NCBI GenBank assembly: GCA_029251465.1
Contig: JAQXDI010000077.1
Coordinates: 1 to 64,000, forward strand
Reading direction: 5' to 3'
DNA from: Ascidiaceihabitans sp.
GTDB lineage: Bacteria > Pseudomonadota > Alphaproteobacteria > Rhodobacterales > Rhodobacteraceae
DNA: 64,000 bases
Below, piece after piece: positions 1 through 9,904 of this stretch; position 1 is the first letter of the stretch, and the number at the start of each line of letters is the position of its first letter. The notes under the pieces are model-generated. The model was not told the DNA's origin and made no database searches. It was given only the letters and a program-made list of their open reading frames with translations. Both the position numbers and the translations under genes were made by a program.

Positions 1-173
<173 letters not shown>

Positions 174-276
174 TTATTGCCATTCGGGACATAAATCAAG
201 CACCTCTTGACGCTTGATGCGCGCCTGTCACCTACATGACGCGGTTATACGCAGAAATCTGCATGATTTGAGGGCT

Positions 277-825
277 TTACTGGACGCCGCCAAACCATCC
301 TTGTTCTTTTTGCTGCTTGACCAAATAACGTTCAATCGCTTTGGCCGCATTCTGGGACAGGTTTTTCAACTGCTCTTGGGCGGACATCGTATAGCCAGAC
401 CCCACAAGTGTCCCGCTGCCAAACGACTCAAGCACTGTAATCTGGTGAGGCTCGTCGTTCATCTTTTTGCCTGCTGCATCGTCCCAAACCGTGAAGTTGA
501 TGATCAGGATTGATTTGGGTGACAAAACCAATGGCACGCCGGGCTGCGCAAGAACGTAGCCTTCGACGCTCACGCCGAAATGGTAACGTTTGCTGCCCTC
601 ATACCGGTCAAACCGTTCTGCAATTGCTGCCTTCATCGCAGCGGACAATTCGTCTTTGCTAACCTTGCGGCTCAGCGGTCCACCTTTGACTGCCTTTGGG
701 GCCACAACGATGTTGTGCACAAGATTAAAGTCACCAAGCGGCACAGGCGCGTCCGTTAAATCCGCCGCCCCGTTACAGGCCGCGACACTTAGAACCAACA
801 AAACACCAGCAATCCAACGCAGCAT
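277..825 (-). CDS. Putative lipoprotein of unknown function
   Basis: The 182-residue product starts MLRWIAGVLLVLSVAAC, a type II signal peptide with lipobox VAAC and Cys17. It is therefore predicted to be lipidated at the periplasmic face. An in-frame start at 882 exists, but it would place 19 charged residues ahead of the signal peptide, so the ATG at 825 is preferred. The mature part is hydrophilic and mixed alpha/beta in look, and ends in a Lys/Gln-rich tail. I recognise no domain. It is divergent from the P450 gene and likely has its own promoter in 826-951. Confidence 0.75.
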   Translation of the reverse strand: MLRWIAGVLLVLSVAACNGAADLTDAPVPLGDFNLVHNIVVAPKAVKGGPLSRKVSKDELSAAMKAAIAERFDRYEGSKRYHFGVSVEGYVLAQPGVPLVLSPKSILIINFTVWDDAAGKKMNDEPHQITVLESFGSGTLVGSGYTMSAQEQLKNLSQNAAKAIERYLVKQQKEQGWFGGVQ

Positions 826-951
826 CCGCACACTCCCCAACGGTACGATAACCGCGATACCCGAGGTCGGACGTTTGCGCAATTGGCCGCAGGCGATTGT
901 CAGAACCGGTGCGGCACTTATATCATCAGGTATACAAACAGGAGCGACGCG

Positions 952-2316
952 ATGCCTGACACTGTTCTGCCAACCACCCTACCTGTGCGTGTGCCGTTGG
1001 TACGCGAACCTTGGGGCATCTTCAAAAGCCTGAACGAAGCCCGCAAAAATGTGCTCAGCATCATTCCCGATATCGCCACGAAACAGCCAATGGTGTCGGG
1101 CAAAACCGGCAAGCGGTGGCATATGGTCATGGACCCCGCCACAATCCGCGAGATGTTGCTTGATAAGGTCGGCGACTACCCCAAGTCTTTGGTCACAAAG
1201 AACCTTTTGAAGCCCGCGATTGGCGAATCCCTGTTTTTGGCCGAAGGTGCGCATTGGCGCTGGCAACGGCGCGCGGCCTCGCCCGTGTTTACTCATCGCA
1301 ACATGTTGAACCTCGCCCCGATCATGACCAGTGCCGCAGAACGCGCGGCCCAGCGCATCACGGACGCAGGGCCGCGGGCGGTAAATCTGCTGGATGAAAT
1401 GGTCACCACGACCTTTGATGTGATCGCCGATGTCACGTTTTCGGGTGGTGATACTTTTGATCGCGACGGTGTTCACAACGCAATCGATGACTATTTGGCC
1501 GAGGCTGGCAAGATTTCTTTTTTTGACATTCTGGGGGCTCCTGATTGGGTTCCGCGCCCCGGTCGGATCATGTCAGGCAAGGCGCTCAAAGAAATGAAGG
1601 CAATGGCCGACGGCGCGATTGATGCCCGCGCGGCACGTGGACACGAGGGGGTGCCTGATCTGCTCGATCTGCTGCTGGCGGGCGTTGACCCCAAGACAAA
1701 ACGCACGATGAACACGGCTGAACTGCGTGACAATTTGCTTACCTTCATCGTTGCCGGTCACGAAACCACCGCCCTAACTTTGGCCTGGTCGATGTACCTG
1801 ATGGCCTTTGATCAAGACGCCCAAACCCGTGCGCGCACAGAGGCACAATCGGTTTTGCAAGGTCGTGCGGCCACCGGTGATGACGTCGAAAACCTGCCCT
1901 TTATCCGCCAGATCGTCGACGAAGCCCTGCGCCTCTATCCACCCGCAGGTGTCGTGTCTCGCACCGCGATGAAAAACGACACCCTGTGCGAACGCGAGAT
2001 CAAAAAGGGCGACACGGTTATCATTCCGATCTACGCGCTGCACCGCAATGAATTGCTGTGGGATGATCCGGATGCGTTCCGTCCTGAACGGTTCGAGGAT
2101 CGCAAAGCCATTCCGCGCTACGCCTATTTGCCGTTTGGCGACGGGCCACGCATCTGCATCGGCGCGTCATTCGCCCTGCAAGAAGCCGTGATTATTTTGG
2201 CGACCATGCTGTCAAAATTCAAATTCAAACCGGTCAAAGGACGTGATCCTGAACCGGTGATGATCCTGACCTTGCGCCCTCAGGGCGGCGTCTGGTTAAC
2301 GGCAGAACCTGTCTAG
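952..2316 (+). CDS. Cytochrome P450 monooxygenase
   Basis: This 454-residue soluble P450 carries the I-helix oxygen-activation motif AGHETT, the K-helix ExxR in EALR, and the haem loop FGDGPRICIG with the proximal thiolate at about Cys402. It would use two electrons and O2 to hydroxylate an unknown substrate. The start was chosen because AGGAG lies 7 bases upstream of the ATG at 952; an upstream in-frame start at 883 lacks this. No ferredoxin or reductase gene is adjacent, so electrons must come from elsewhere. Its TAG stop overlaps the convergent parC stop. Confidence 0.92.
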   Translation: MPDTVLPTTLPVRVPLVREPWGIFKSLNEARKNVLSIIPDIATKQPMVSGKTGKRWHMVMDPATIREMLLDKVGDYPKSLVTKNLLKPAIGESLFLAEGAHWRWQRRAASPVFTHRNMLNLAPIMTSAAERAAQRITDAGPRAVNLLDEMVTTTFDVIADVTFSGGDTFDRDGVHNAIDDYLAEAGKISFFDILGAPDWVPRPGRIMSGKALKEMKAMADGAIDARAARGHEGVPDLLDLLLAGVDPKTKRTMNTAELRDNLLTFIVAGHETTALTLAWSMYLMAFDQDAQTRARTEAQSVLQGRAATGDDVENLPFIRQIVDEALRLYPPAGVVSRTAMKNDTLCEREIKKGDTVIIPIYALHRNELLWDDPDAFRPERFEDRKAIPRYAYLPFGDGPRICIGASFALQEAVIILATMLSKFKFKPVKGRDPEPVMILTLRPQGGVWLTAEPV

Positions 2317-4622
2317 TTAAACTTGTTGTCCCGCGGAAAGCCACGCGGGGCCATACGGCCATTCCCTGCCCGTTTGCCCGTCCATTCGTCCAGCGCAGTT
2401 TCGGTGCGGGTGCGCCCTGCGGGGTCAAGCCAGCTAAGGCCCAGTTCGCGCACAAACGTGGTTGCATCCGACAGTCCGCCGTCTTTGTATTTTTGCAAAC
2501 GCACACCTTTGCCGCGACCTAGCTCAGGCAGTTCTTCCATTGGGAACAACAGCACTTTGCGGTTCTCGCCGACAACGGCAACAAAATCGCCCTGCACGGG
2601 TTTACACACCAGCGCGCGGGTTTCGCCGCGCACATTCAGCACCTGTTTGCCGGTACGAGTCTGCGCCACAACGTCGGATTCGGGCACAACAAATCCATCC
2701 CCCGCCGAGGACGCGACCAGCAGTCGACGCTCTGGCTTGTGGATGAAAATGTCGAGAATCTCAGCCTCGTTCGGCAGATCGACCATCAGGCGCAGCGGTT
2801 CCCCCATGCCCCGCCCACCGGGCAGGTTCGACGCGCTCATCGTGTAGAAACGACCATTCGCACCAAAGACCAACAGGCGGTCCGTGGTTTCCGCATGGAA
2901 GGTAAACCGAGGCCCGTCACCGTCTTTGAATTTCAGCTCGCGGGTCAAATCGATGTGGCCCGTCATCGCGCGAATCCAGCCCATCTGGCTACACACAACC
3001 GTAATCGGTTCGCGGTCGATCATCGCCTCGAGCGGCACGTCGGCAACTTCGCCAGCTTCGGCAAAAGTCGTCAGGCGTTGACCACGATTGACGTCGTCGA
3101 TCACCCAGTCTTTGCCAAACTTCTTTTTGGTTTCTTTTAGCTGCGCAGTAATGCTGTCCCACTGGATGGCTTCGCTTTCCAGCAAATCCTCTAAGCCGGC
3201 GCGTTCCTCCATCAAGGCGGACTGTTCGCGCAGCAATTCGATTTCTTCAAGACGACGCAACGACCGCAAGCGCATGTTCAGGATCGCATCGGCCTGCACC
3301 TCGGACAATTCACCATCCGATGGGCCGGGCGAAACATAGTCTGCCTCGTTCATGGCCCGCACGTGATCCTTGGACCAGTCTTCGCGCATCAACCCTGCCT
3401 TGGGGTCGTCGTCGTAACGGATAATGTCGATCACGCGGTCAAGGTTCAGGAAGGCGACGATGAAGCCTTCGAGCACTTCCAGACGGTGGTCGATCTTTTC
3501 CATGCGGTGCGTGGACCGGCGGATCAGAACTTCGCGGCGGTGATCAAGGAAGGCGCGCAGCACTTCCTTCATCGAGCAAACCTTGGGCGTCAAACCGTCG
3601 ATCAGCACGTTCATGTTCAGCGAAAACCGCACCTCAAGATCAGAGTTGCGATACATCATGCCCATCAGCACATCGGGGTCGACGTTTTTGGAACGCGGTT
3701 CCAGCACCAGCCGGATGTCATCAGCAGATTCGTCGCGCACGTCACCCAGAATCGGGATCTTTTTGGTCTGGATCAGTTCCGCGATCTTTTCGATCAGCTT
3801 GGATTTCTGAACCTGATAAGGAATTTCGGTGACAACGATCTGCCACTGGCCACGGCCCAAATCTTCGATCTCGTAACGGCAACGCAGACGGAACCCACCT
3901 TTACCGGTGCGGTAGGCCGTCGCAATATTTTCAGGGCTTTCAACAATGATGCCGCCGGTCGGAAAATCCGGCCCCGGCACATAGTTCAGCAGTGTGTCAT
4001 CGCGCACATCCGGTACTTTGATCATGTGGATGCAGGCATCACACAGTTCGGCAATGTTGTGCGGCGGAATGTTCGTGGCCATGCCCACGGCGATACCCGT
4101 AGATCCATTGGCCAACAGGTTCGGGAACTGCGCCGGCAGCACGACAGGTTCCGTCAGCGTGCCATCGTAGTTTTCGCGAAAATCAACGGCGTTTTCATTC
4201 AGCCCCTCAAGCATCGCCTCGGCCACAGCCGTCATGCGCGCCTCAGTGTAACGCGAGGCAGCAGGGTTATCGCCGTCGATATTGCCAAAGTTGCCTTGGC
4301 CATCAACCAACGGATAGCGCACGTTGAAATCTTGGGCCAAACGCGCCATCGCGTCGTAAATCGCAGCGTCCCCATGCGGGTGATAGTTGCCCATCACGTC
4401 GCCGGAAATCTTGGCCGATTTACGGAAGCCGCCGTTTGACGCCAATCGCAATTCGCGCATCGCATACAAAATACGACGGTGCACAGGCTTTAGCCCATCG
4501 CGCGCATCCGGCAGGGCACGGTGCATAATTGTGGACAGGGCATAGGTCAGATACCGATCGCCCAACGCTCGGCGCAGCGGTTCGCTTAGGTCCATGTTGG
4601 GGGTATCTGTAGTGTCAGCCAT
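2313..4622 (-). CDS. parC: DNA topoisomerase IV subunit A
   Basis: This 769-residue type IIA topoisomerase subunit decatenates daughter chromosomes together with ParE. The breakage-reunion domain carries the catalytic Tyr125 in AASRYTEARM and the quinolone-determining stretch HPHGDAAIYDA (81-91). The C-terminal beta-propeller lacks the GyrA box QRRGGKG and instead shows GRGKGVRLQKYKDGG, which supports ParC over GyrA. The ATG at 4622 matches the family N-terminus MADTTDTPNMDLSEPLRRAL; the open frame extends a further 62 codons without family similarity. Ala86 and Asp90 occupy the E. coli ParC Ser80/Glu84 positions. The 3' end overlaps the P450 gene by 4 bp. Confidence 0.97.
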   Translation of the reverse strand: MADTTDTPNMDLSEPLRRALGDRYLTYALSTIMHRALPDARDGLKPVHRRILYAMRELRLASNGGFRKSAKISGDVMGNYHPHGDAAIYDAMARLAQDFNVRYPLVDGQGNFGNIDGDNPAASRYTEARMTAVAEAMLEGLNENAVDFRENYDGTLTEPVVLPAQFPNLLANGSTGIAVGMATNIPPHNIAELCDACIHMIKVPDVRDDTLLNYVPGPDFPTGGIIVESPENIATAYRTGKGGFRLRCRYEIEDLGRGQWQIVVTEIPYQVQKSKLIEKIAELIQTKKIPILGDVRDESADDIRLVLEPRSKNVDPDVLMGMMYRNSDLEVRFSLNMNVLIDGLTPKVCSMKEVLRAFLDHRREVLIRRSTHRMEKIDHRLEVLEGFIVAFLNLDRVIDIIRYDDDPKAGLMREDWSKDHVRAMNEADYVSPGPSDGELSEVQADAILNMRLRSLRRLEEIELLREQSALMEERAGLEDLLESEAIQWDSITAQLKETKKKFGKDWVIDDVNRGQRLTTFAEAGEVADVPLEAMIDREPITVVCSQMGWIRAMTGHIDLTRELKFKDGDGPRFTFHAETTDRLLVFGANGRFYTMSASNLPGGRGMGEPLRLMVDLPNEAEILDIFIHKPERRLLVASSAGDGFVVPESDVVAQTRTGKQVLNVRGETRALVCKPVQGDFVAVVGENRKVLLFPMEELPELGRGKGVRLQKYKDGGLSDATTFVRELGLSWLDPAGRTRTETALDEWTGKRAGNGRMAPRGFPRDNKFN

Positions 4623-4852
4623 AGATGGTGTGTAGCCGCGTGGCGCAAAACGAACAAGACGGCAATCGCGCCTTATGCTCGGCTTTTGCACCATCGCGCC
4701 AAAATGCCCGCGCATCGACGTTGCATCCAAGCCACGTGTGCCGCTTACGGGGAAAAATTCGTGACCTTGCCCCTGAACGTGACCTCTGAATGTGTTAACT
4801 TCCACCAACTCGCAAGAGTCGTGAAGAGTTTGTGATCTGGGGGGTCACTGTT

Positions 4853-5452
4853 ATGAAATCGTTTATCCTGATTACCTTTGGCCTGCTTGGCTTTACATTT
4901 TATGAAATGAGCGATGGCGCTGATTTCGATCCAAATGCCCTGCGCATCAGCCGCGTTGACGCAGCCCCTGCGATTGCAGAAACTCAACTGGCCAACGTTC
5001 CAGTCGACACGCCAGTTGTGGTGGCCGAAGCAAAACTGGACGCAGGTGAAGTGACCCGCAACGTTGTGACCTTGGCCTCGCTTGAAACGACATCCAACGA
5101 CACACGCGTCAGCGCGACATTGATTCCGTCTGTGACAGCAGATGTGACAAGCACGGATGACCAAGCGCCAAAGATCATCCTGCCAAGCCTGATCGCGGCC
5201 AGCGACCAGCCGACAGTGGCCGCAACTCAAACGTCGCTTGAGGCTGAAACCCAAGCGATCATTCGCACAATTTCAGGCAACCGCGTGAATGTACGCGGCG
5301 GTCCGGGCACCAACTATGACGTCGTGAGCCGCATGGTCAAAGGCCAAGCGGTCGAAATCCTATCTGACCCAGGTCAGGGTTGGGTCAAAATGCGCCCCGT
5401 TGACGGTGGCTCTGAAGGCTGGTTGGCCGATTTCCTACTGAACGAGAGTTGA
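4853..5452 (+). CDS. SH3b-domain envelope protein
   Basis: The 199-residue product begins with one hydrophobic segment (MKSFILITFGLLGFTF) that acts as a signal or anchor. About 110 Ala/Thr/Val-rich, probably disordered residues follow. A C-terminal bacterial SH3 domain has the typical ISGNRVNVRGGPGTNYDVV opening and a GWVKM core ending near EGWLADFLL. Such domains commonly bind peptidoglycan or act as targeting modules. The ATG at 4853 follows a G-rich stretch at a suitable distance; an in-frame GTG at 4832 is the alternative. It is divergent from parC, with 230 bp between them. Confidence 0.82.
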   Translation: MKSFILITFGLLGFTFYEMSDGADFDPNALRISRVDAAPAIAETQLANVPVDTPVVVAEAKLDAGEVTRNVVTLASLETTSNDTRVSATLIPSVTADVTSTDDQAPKIILPSLIAASDQPTVAATQTSLEAETQAIIRTISGNRVNVRGGPGTNYDVVSRMVKGQAVEILSDPGQGWVKMRPVDGGSEGWLADFLLNES

Positions 5453-5506
5453 GAGCAACCAGATTCAGCCTATGGTATATGCTGACTTCATTTTAGAAAT
5501 GCGTGT

Positions 5507-6334
5507 ATGACCCAAAAATCAATTTTGATCACCGGATGCTCTTCAGGAATTGGTCTCGCCTCGGCCATGGGGTTGCGTGAACGCGGCTGGCGGGTGTTTG
5601 CATCGTGCAAGCAGCAAGTCGATTGCGACCGCCTGCGCGCCATGGGTTTTGACAGTCCGCGCATCGATTACACCGACACGGCCAGCATCCACAGCGGCCT
5701 GAACGAAGTCCTTGAGACCACAGGCGGGACGCTGGATGCGCTGTTTAACAACGGTGCCCACGCAATTCCGGGTGCAGTCGAGGACATGCCAACAGATGCG
5801 TTACGCTCGATTTTCGAATCGAATTTCTTTGGCTGGCACGAACTGACGCGTTGTCTGTTGCCGATCATGCGCGCCCAGGGTTACGGGCGAATTGTCCAAT
5901 GTTCCTCGGTGCTTGGGTTTGTGACGATGCCGTGGCGCGGGGCGTATAATTCCACAAAATTCGCGCTCGAAGGGTTAACCGACACGTTGCGCATCGAAAT
6001 GCGTGACACTGACATCAAGATCATTTTGATCGAACCAGGTCCTGTGACCTCAAAAATTCGGGTCAATTCTATCCCGCATTTTGAACGCTGGATCGACTGG
6101 GAAAACGCCCCCCGCGCTGAACAGTACAAGACCAAACTGCGTCAGCGGTTGTACCATTCCAGCGGGCCGGACACGTTTGAATTACCGCCCGAAGCGGTGG
6201 TGAAAAAACTGGTGCACGCGCTTGAATCCAAACGCCCGCGCCCGCGCTATTTCGTCACGACTCCGACATATCTGATGGCCACGCTGCGCCGTTTGCTGCC
6301 AACACGGGCCCTAGATTGGGTGCTGTCGCGCTGA
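5507..6334 (+). CDS. SDR family NAD(P)-dependent oxidoreductase
   Basis: This 275-residue classical short-chain dehydrogenase has the Rossmann cofactor motif TGCSSGIG (10-17), the structural NNG (81-83), and the catalytic Ser134, Tyr147 and Lys151 in YNSTK. The C-terminal extension, with FVTTPTYLMATLRRLLPTRA, is seen in membrane-associated SDRs of this type. The substrate cannot be read from the sequence. It sits 75 bp ahead of a small HIG1-type membrane protein gene in the same direction. Confidence 0.9.
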   Translation: MTQKSILITGCSSGIGLASAMGLRERGWRVFASCKQQVDCDRLRAMGFDSPRIDYTDTASIHSGLNEVLETTGGTLDALFNNGAHAIPGAVEDMPTDALRSIFESNFFGWHELTRCLLPIMRAQGYGRIVQCSSVLGFVTMPWRGAYNSTKFALEGLTDTLRIEMRDTDIKIILIEPGPVTSKIRVNSIPHFERWIDWENAPRAEQYKTKLRQRLYHSSGPDTFELPPEAVVKKLVHALESKRPRPRYFVTTPTYLMATLRRLLPTRALDWVLSR

Positions 6335-6409
6335 TTGGATAAAATTCCTTCGCTTTTGCGCGCACGCCCTCTACATCAAATTCAAACGCGCAACGGAAAG
6401 CCTGAATTC

Positions 6410-6613
6410 ATGTCTGATCCCCTATTTGCCCTAGTTGTCATTGCTGTGCTGATTGTCGTTGGCATCCTCGTTCTGGGGCTGACGGGATTTGGCAAAGGCA
6501 GTGGAAAATTGCACAGCAACTCTAACCGGCTGATGCGTTACCGGATTATCGGGCAGGCTGTCGCTGTTGGGCTGATCGTGATTTACGTCTACCTCAAACG
6601 CCAAGGGGGCTAA
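6410..6613 (+). CDS. HIG1-type small twin-transmembrane protein
   Basis: The 67-residue protein has two transmembrane helices, around 4-24 and 44-61, flanking a short polar loop. The loop contains RYRIIGQ, which fits the HIG1 signature R-x-R-x3-Q. In alphaproteobacteria and mitochondria this family associates with cytochrome oxidase or respiratory supercomplexes; that role is known for the family and not shown here. The ATG at 6410 follows GGAAAG. An in-frame ATG at 6335 would add 25 non-family residues. The next gene starts 5 bp downstream. Confidence 0.8.
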   Translation: MSDPLFALVVIAVLIVVGILVLGLTGFGKGSGKLHSNSNRLMRYRIIGQAVAVGLIVIYVYLKRQGG

Positions 6614-6618
6614 CAACA

Positions 6619-7191
6619 ATGGTTGTTTTAAACAAAATTTACACAAAAACCGGTGATGCTGGTGAAACAGCGCTTGGCAACGGCACGCGCGTTGCAAAAC
6701 ACGCGATGCGGGTCACGGCCTATGGCACCTCGGACGAACTGAATTGCTTTGTTGGGGTCGCACGCCTTGAGGCAGGTGACGCCGTTGATGACGCGCTAAG
6801 CCGTATTCAAAACGACCTCTTCGATCTGGGCGCTGACATGTGTCGCCCCGACATGGAAAAGGACGCCAAATCCGAGTACCCGCCGTTGCGCATGGCCGAC
6901 GCCCAAGTCACGCGTCTGGAAAACGAAATCGACGCGATGAACGAAATTCTGGATCCTCTGCGCAGCTTTATCCTGCCGGGTGGATCAAAATTGTCGGCCC
7001 ATTTGCACGTGTGCCGTACCGTTGCACGTCGCGCCGAACGCCTGTCTGTAGAACTGGCGACACTGGAATCCGTGAACCCCGCAGCCATCAAATATCTCAA
7101 CCGCCTCAGCGATTGGTTCTTTGTGGCCGCACGCATTGCCAATGATGGCGGCAAAGCAGATGTGCTCTGGGTTCCGGGCGCAAATCGCTAG
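6619..7191 (+). CDS. PduO-type ATP:cob(I)alamin adenosyltransferase
   Basis: The 190-residue protein starts with the PduO/MMAB ATP-binding motif KIYTKTGDAGETALGNG, and later has the conserved segments YGTSDELNCFVG and FILPGGS. CRTVARRAER supplies the cobalamin/ATP-site arginines typical of the family. It makes adenosylcobalamin, the cofactor of methylmalonyl-CoA and ethylmalonyl-CoA mutases, which fits the mcd gene at 21.6 kb. It is closely coupled to the HIG1 gene upstream. Confidence 0.93.
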   Translation: MVVLNKIYTKTGDAGETALGNGTRVAKHAMRVTAYGTSDELNCFVGVARLEAGDAVDDALSRIQNDLFDLGADMCRPDMEKDAKSEYPPLRMADAQVTRLENEIDAMNEILDPLRSFILPGGSKLSAHLHVCRTVARRAERLSVELATLESVNPAAIKYLNRLSDWFFVAARIANDGGKADVLWVPGANR

Positions 7192-7338
7192 AAACTGGCA
7201 AATCAAACGAAACGCGGCGTCCGTTTGCGCCAACATGACGATTTTGCACTGTCTACGCGGCCACGGCTTCGCTAAGAAATGTTCAAACTGTGATGATTGC
7301 CCATTCGGGTGAGTCGAATATCTAAAGGAGAAACGCTC

Positions 7339-8097
7339 ATGAAGGTGCTAGTACCTGTAAAACGCGTGATCGATTATAACGTGAAGGTTCGTGTCAAAGC
7401 GGACGGTTCAGGTGTTGATCTCGCCAACGTGAAAATGTCGATGAACCCGTTTGACGAGATTTCCGTCGAACAGGCCATCCGCCTCAAAGAAGCGGGCCAA
7501 GCGGACGAAGTGATCGCCGTTTCCGTTGGCGTCAAGCAATCCCAAGAAACGCTGCGCACCGCGTTGGCGATGGGTGCAGACCGCGCCATTCTGGTGATTG
7601 CAGCGGATGATGTGCACCAAGACATCGAACCACTGGCTGTTGCCAAGATCCTGAAAGCGATCGTGGACGAAGAACAGCCCGGTCTGGTTCTGTGCGGCAA
7701 ACAAGCCATCGACAACGACATGAACGCCACTGGCCAAATGTTGTCCGCCTTGATGGGGTGGTCACAAGCGACGTTCGCCTCCGAGCTTGAGATTGCTGGC
7801 GACAAAGCCAAAGTGACACGCGAAGTCGACGGCGGTTTGCAAACCATCGAAGTGTCCATGCCAACGGTTGTTACGGTTGATTTGCGTTTGAACGAGCCGC
7901 GTTATGCGTCCCTGCCAAACATTATGAAAGCCAAGAAAAAGCCGATGGATGAAAAGACAGCGGCGGACTACGGCGTTGACGTGACCCCTCGTTTAGAAGT
8001 TGTCAAAACAGTTGAACCAGCAGCACGTGCCGCCGGTATCAAAGTTGCATCAGTTGAAGAATTGATCGCGAAACTTAAAGAAGCGGGGACTGTATAA
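7339..8097 (+). CDS. etfB: Electron transfer flavoprotein subunit beta
   Basis: This 252-residue ETF beta subunit begins [18 protein letters not shown] and contains the family segment around [12 protein letters not shown] and the AMP-binding region [15 protein letters not shown]. It pairs with EtfA to carry electrons from acyl-CoA dehydrogenases to ETF:quinone oxidoreductase. A strong AAAGGAG precedes the ATG at 7339. The frame open from 7297 lacks family similarity before this Met. Its TAA overlaps the etfA ATG by one base (TAATG), which suggests translational coupling. Confidence 0.97.
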   Translation: MKVLVPVKRVIDYNVKVRVKADGSGVDLANVKMSMNPFDEISVEQAIRLKEAGQADEVIAVSVGVKQSQETLRTALAMGADRAILVIAADDVHQDIEPLAVAKILKAIVDEEQPGLVLCGKQAIDNDMNATGQMLSALMGWSQATFASELEIAGDKAKVTREVDGGLQTIEVSMPTVVTVDLRLNEPRYASLPNIMKAKKKPMDEKTAADYGVDVTPRLEVVKTVEPAARAAGIKVASVEELIAKLKEAGTV

Positions 8098-9023
8098 TGG
8101 CTGTACTTCTTCTGGCAGAAGTCAACGACGGCGAACTGGCAATGGACGCCACAGCAAAAGCTGTAACTGCCGCGGGTTCCCTTGGCGACGTGACTGTTCT
8201 TTGCACAGGTGCCACATGCGCCGCTGCTGCAACCGAGGCTGCAACAATTTCTGGCGTTGCAAAAGTGCTGTGCGCCGAAGACGCGATCTACGGCAAACGT
8301 TTGGCAGAGCCAGTCGCTGATTTGCTAGTGTCTTTGTCTGGCGATTACGAACACATCGTAGCACCTGCGACAACTGACGCAAAAAACATCATGCCGCGCG
8401 TTGCTGCACTGCTGGACGCGATGGTCATCTCTGATGCGACAGCCGTGATCGATGCGAACACGTTCGAGCGTCCGATCTATGCGGGCAACGCCATGCAAAC
8501 GGTTAAATCGTCTGACGCGAAAAAGGTTATCACCTTCCGCGGTGCGACGTTTGATGCTGCTGCAACCGGTGGTTCTGCCGCGGTCGAAAACATTGGCGCT
8601 GCTGGCAACCCTGGCCTGTCATCATGGGTCGAGGACAAAGTTGCTGCCTCTGATCGTCCAGAACTGACATCTGCGGGTGTGGTTGTGTCCGGTGGTCGTG
8701 GTGTCGGGTCCGAAGAGGATTTTGCTCTGATCGAAAAACTGGCTGACAAACTGGGTGCCGCTGTTGGCGCATCCCGTGCAGCGGTCGATTCTGGTTACGC
8801 ACCAAACGACTGGCAAGTTGGCCAAACAGGCAAGGTCGTCGCACCTGAGTTGTACGTGGCTGTCGGTATCTCCGGTGCAATCCAGCACTTGGCAGGTATG
8901 AAAGATTCCAAAGTCATCGTGGCGATCAACAAAGACGAAGAAGCACCGATCTTTCAGGTCGCCGACTACGGCTTGGTTGCAGACTTGTTCGACGCTGTAC
9001 CAGAGCTGATCGAAAAGCTGTAA
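8097..9023 (+). CDS. etfA: Electron transfer flavoprotein subunit alpha
   Basis: The 308-residue alpha subunit has the C-terminal FAD signature running from [17 protein letters not shown] through [14 protein letters not shown] to [10 protein letters not shown]. It receives electrons from acyl-CoA dehydrogenases, plausibly including the Mcd encoded at 21.6 kb. It is co-transcribed with etfB through a 1-bp overlap. A strong intrinsic terminator follows 22 bp after the stop. Confidence 0.97.
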   Translation: MAVLLLAEVNDGELAMDATAKAVTAAGSLGDVTVLCTGATCAAAATEAATISGVAKVLCAEDAIYGKRLAEPVADLLVSLSGDYEHIVAPATTDAKNIMPRVAALLDAMVISDATAVIDANTFERPIYAGNAMQTVKSSDAKKVITFRGATFDAAATGGSAAVENIGAAGNPGLSSWVEDKVAASDRPELTSAGVVVSGGRGVGSEEDFALIEKLADKLGAAVGASRAAVDSGYAPNDWQVGQTGKVVAPELYVAVGISGAIQHLAGMKDSKVIVAINKDEEAPIFQVADYGLVADLFDAVPELIEKL

Positions 9024-9045
9024 GGCTGCTCAGGATAAAAACATG

Positions 9046-9074
9046 GGCCCGCTGGTTACTCAGCGGGCCTTTTT
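9046..9074 (+). terminator. Intrinsic terminator of etfBA
   Basis: A perfect 9-bp stem GGCCCGCTG / CAGCGGGCC with a 6-base loop (GTTACT) is followed at once by TTTTT. It lies between etfA and the convergent DUF6473 gene, which ends at 9080. Confidence 0.92.
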
Positions 9075-9079
9075 CGTTT

Positions 9080-9904
9080 TTACATGATCTCGCGTAATTT
9101 GGCGGCGACTGCTTCTGCTGCTTCTTGATGCGCTGCGGGGCCCATCAAATTGTTGGCAGCCGGTGTTTCCATCTGGCTGAACACCATACCTTCCGTCCCT
9201 AGTGCAAGAGCCGTGTCCGAGGCGACCACCTCAACCACATCCGTCACTTCGGAGCCCAGCTGCTCAATCATGGCGCGTGTCACGTACCACGGATCACGTT
9301 CGTCATCTGGTGCTAGATCGTCCTCAGGCGCATGATCTGCAAACCATAACAGAACCGTTTTACCGCTGATCCCTCGCAGCATACCGCGCATGCGCCCAAC
9401 CCATGCCTCGCGCAATTCATCAACTACCGTTTGGAACCGGTCCGGTGACAAGGTCAGTAAACGCCCCAACATGTGTTTGTTGAAATTGAACTCCGCAAAA
9501 TCCACCTCACGGTAGATTGCCTGCAACAAGCTAGAGGCCTGCAAGAATCTATCGTTGCGGCGTGGATGTACCGAATAGAACCGGTTGGACATGTTGTGTG
9601 CGCCCATGACCTGCACAACTGTCACAGCGGCATCGTTCGTCATCTCGGCGATTTGCATGTCTTTCGAAAATACATCAATGCCCGCATTCACGCAGCCAAG
9701 ATTCACGCAAGTCATCGAAATATGCTGTTCAACCAAACTCGGGAACGGATTTTCGATGAATTTTCCGTAGGTTTCCGTGCCGCCTAAAAACGCGACATAG
9801 GGCACCGTCAAAGTCCGACGCGGCCCGCGAAACAGCAATTTGGACGTGCCATAGCGGCACGATAAATAATCTAGGGCACCTGTCCCCAATGCATCAAAAC
9901 TCAT
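9080..9904 (-). CDS. DUF6473 family protein
   Basis: The 274-residue protein begins MSFDALGTGALDYLSCRYG and resembles the DUF6473 family, which I know from Rhodobacterales. It has a GGTETYGKFIENPFP segment, a VNLGCVNAGID strand-turn and a central KTVLLWFADH, a layout like SGNH-type or P-loop-like folds; no catalytic set is certain. ATG 9904 was chosen over GTG 9913 because GAGGTGG stands 5 bases ahead. It sits between etfA (convergent) and hbd (divergent). Function unknown. Confidence 0.75.
   Translation of the reverse strand: MSFDALGTGALDYLSCRYGTSKLLFRGPRRTLTVPYVAFLGGTETYGKFIENPFPSLVEQHISMTCVNLGCVNAGIDVFSKDMQIAEMTNDAAVTVVQVMGAHNMSNRFYSVHPRRNDRFLQASSLLQAIYREVDFAEFNFNKHMLGRLLTLSPDRFQTVVDELREAWVGRMRGMLRGISGKTVLLWFADHAPEDDLAPDDERDPWYVTRAMIEQLGSEVTDVVEVVASDTALALGTEGMVFSQMETPAANNLMGPAAHQEAAEAVAAKLREIM

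Noticed and set aside
3363-4439. A 358-codon plus-strand frame opposite parC
   Set aside because: It mirrors parC codons on the other strand, is rich in His, Val and Arg without any domain, and has no ribosome-binding site. parC is certain here.
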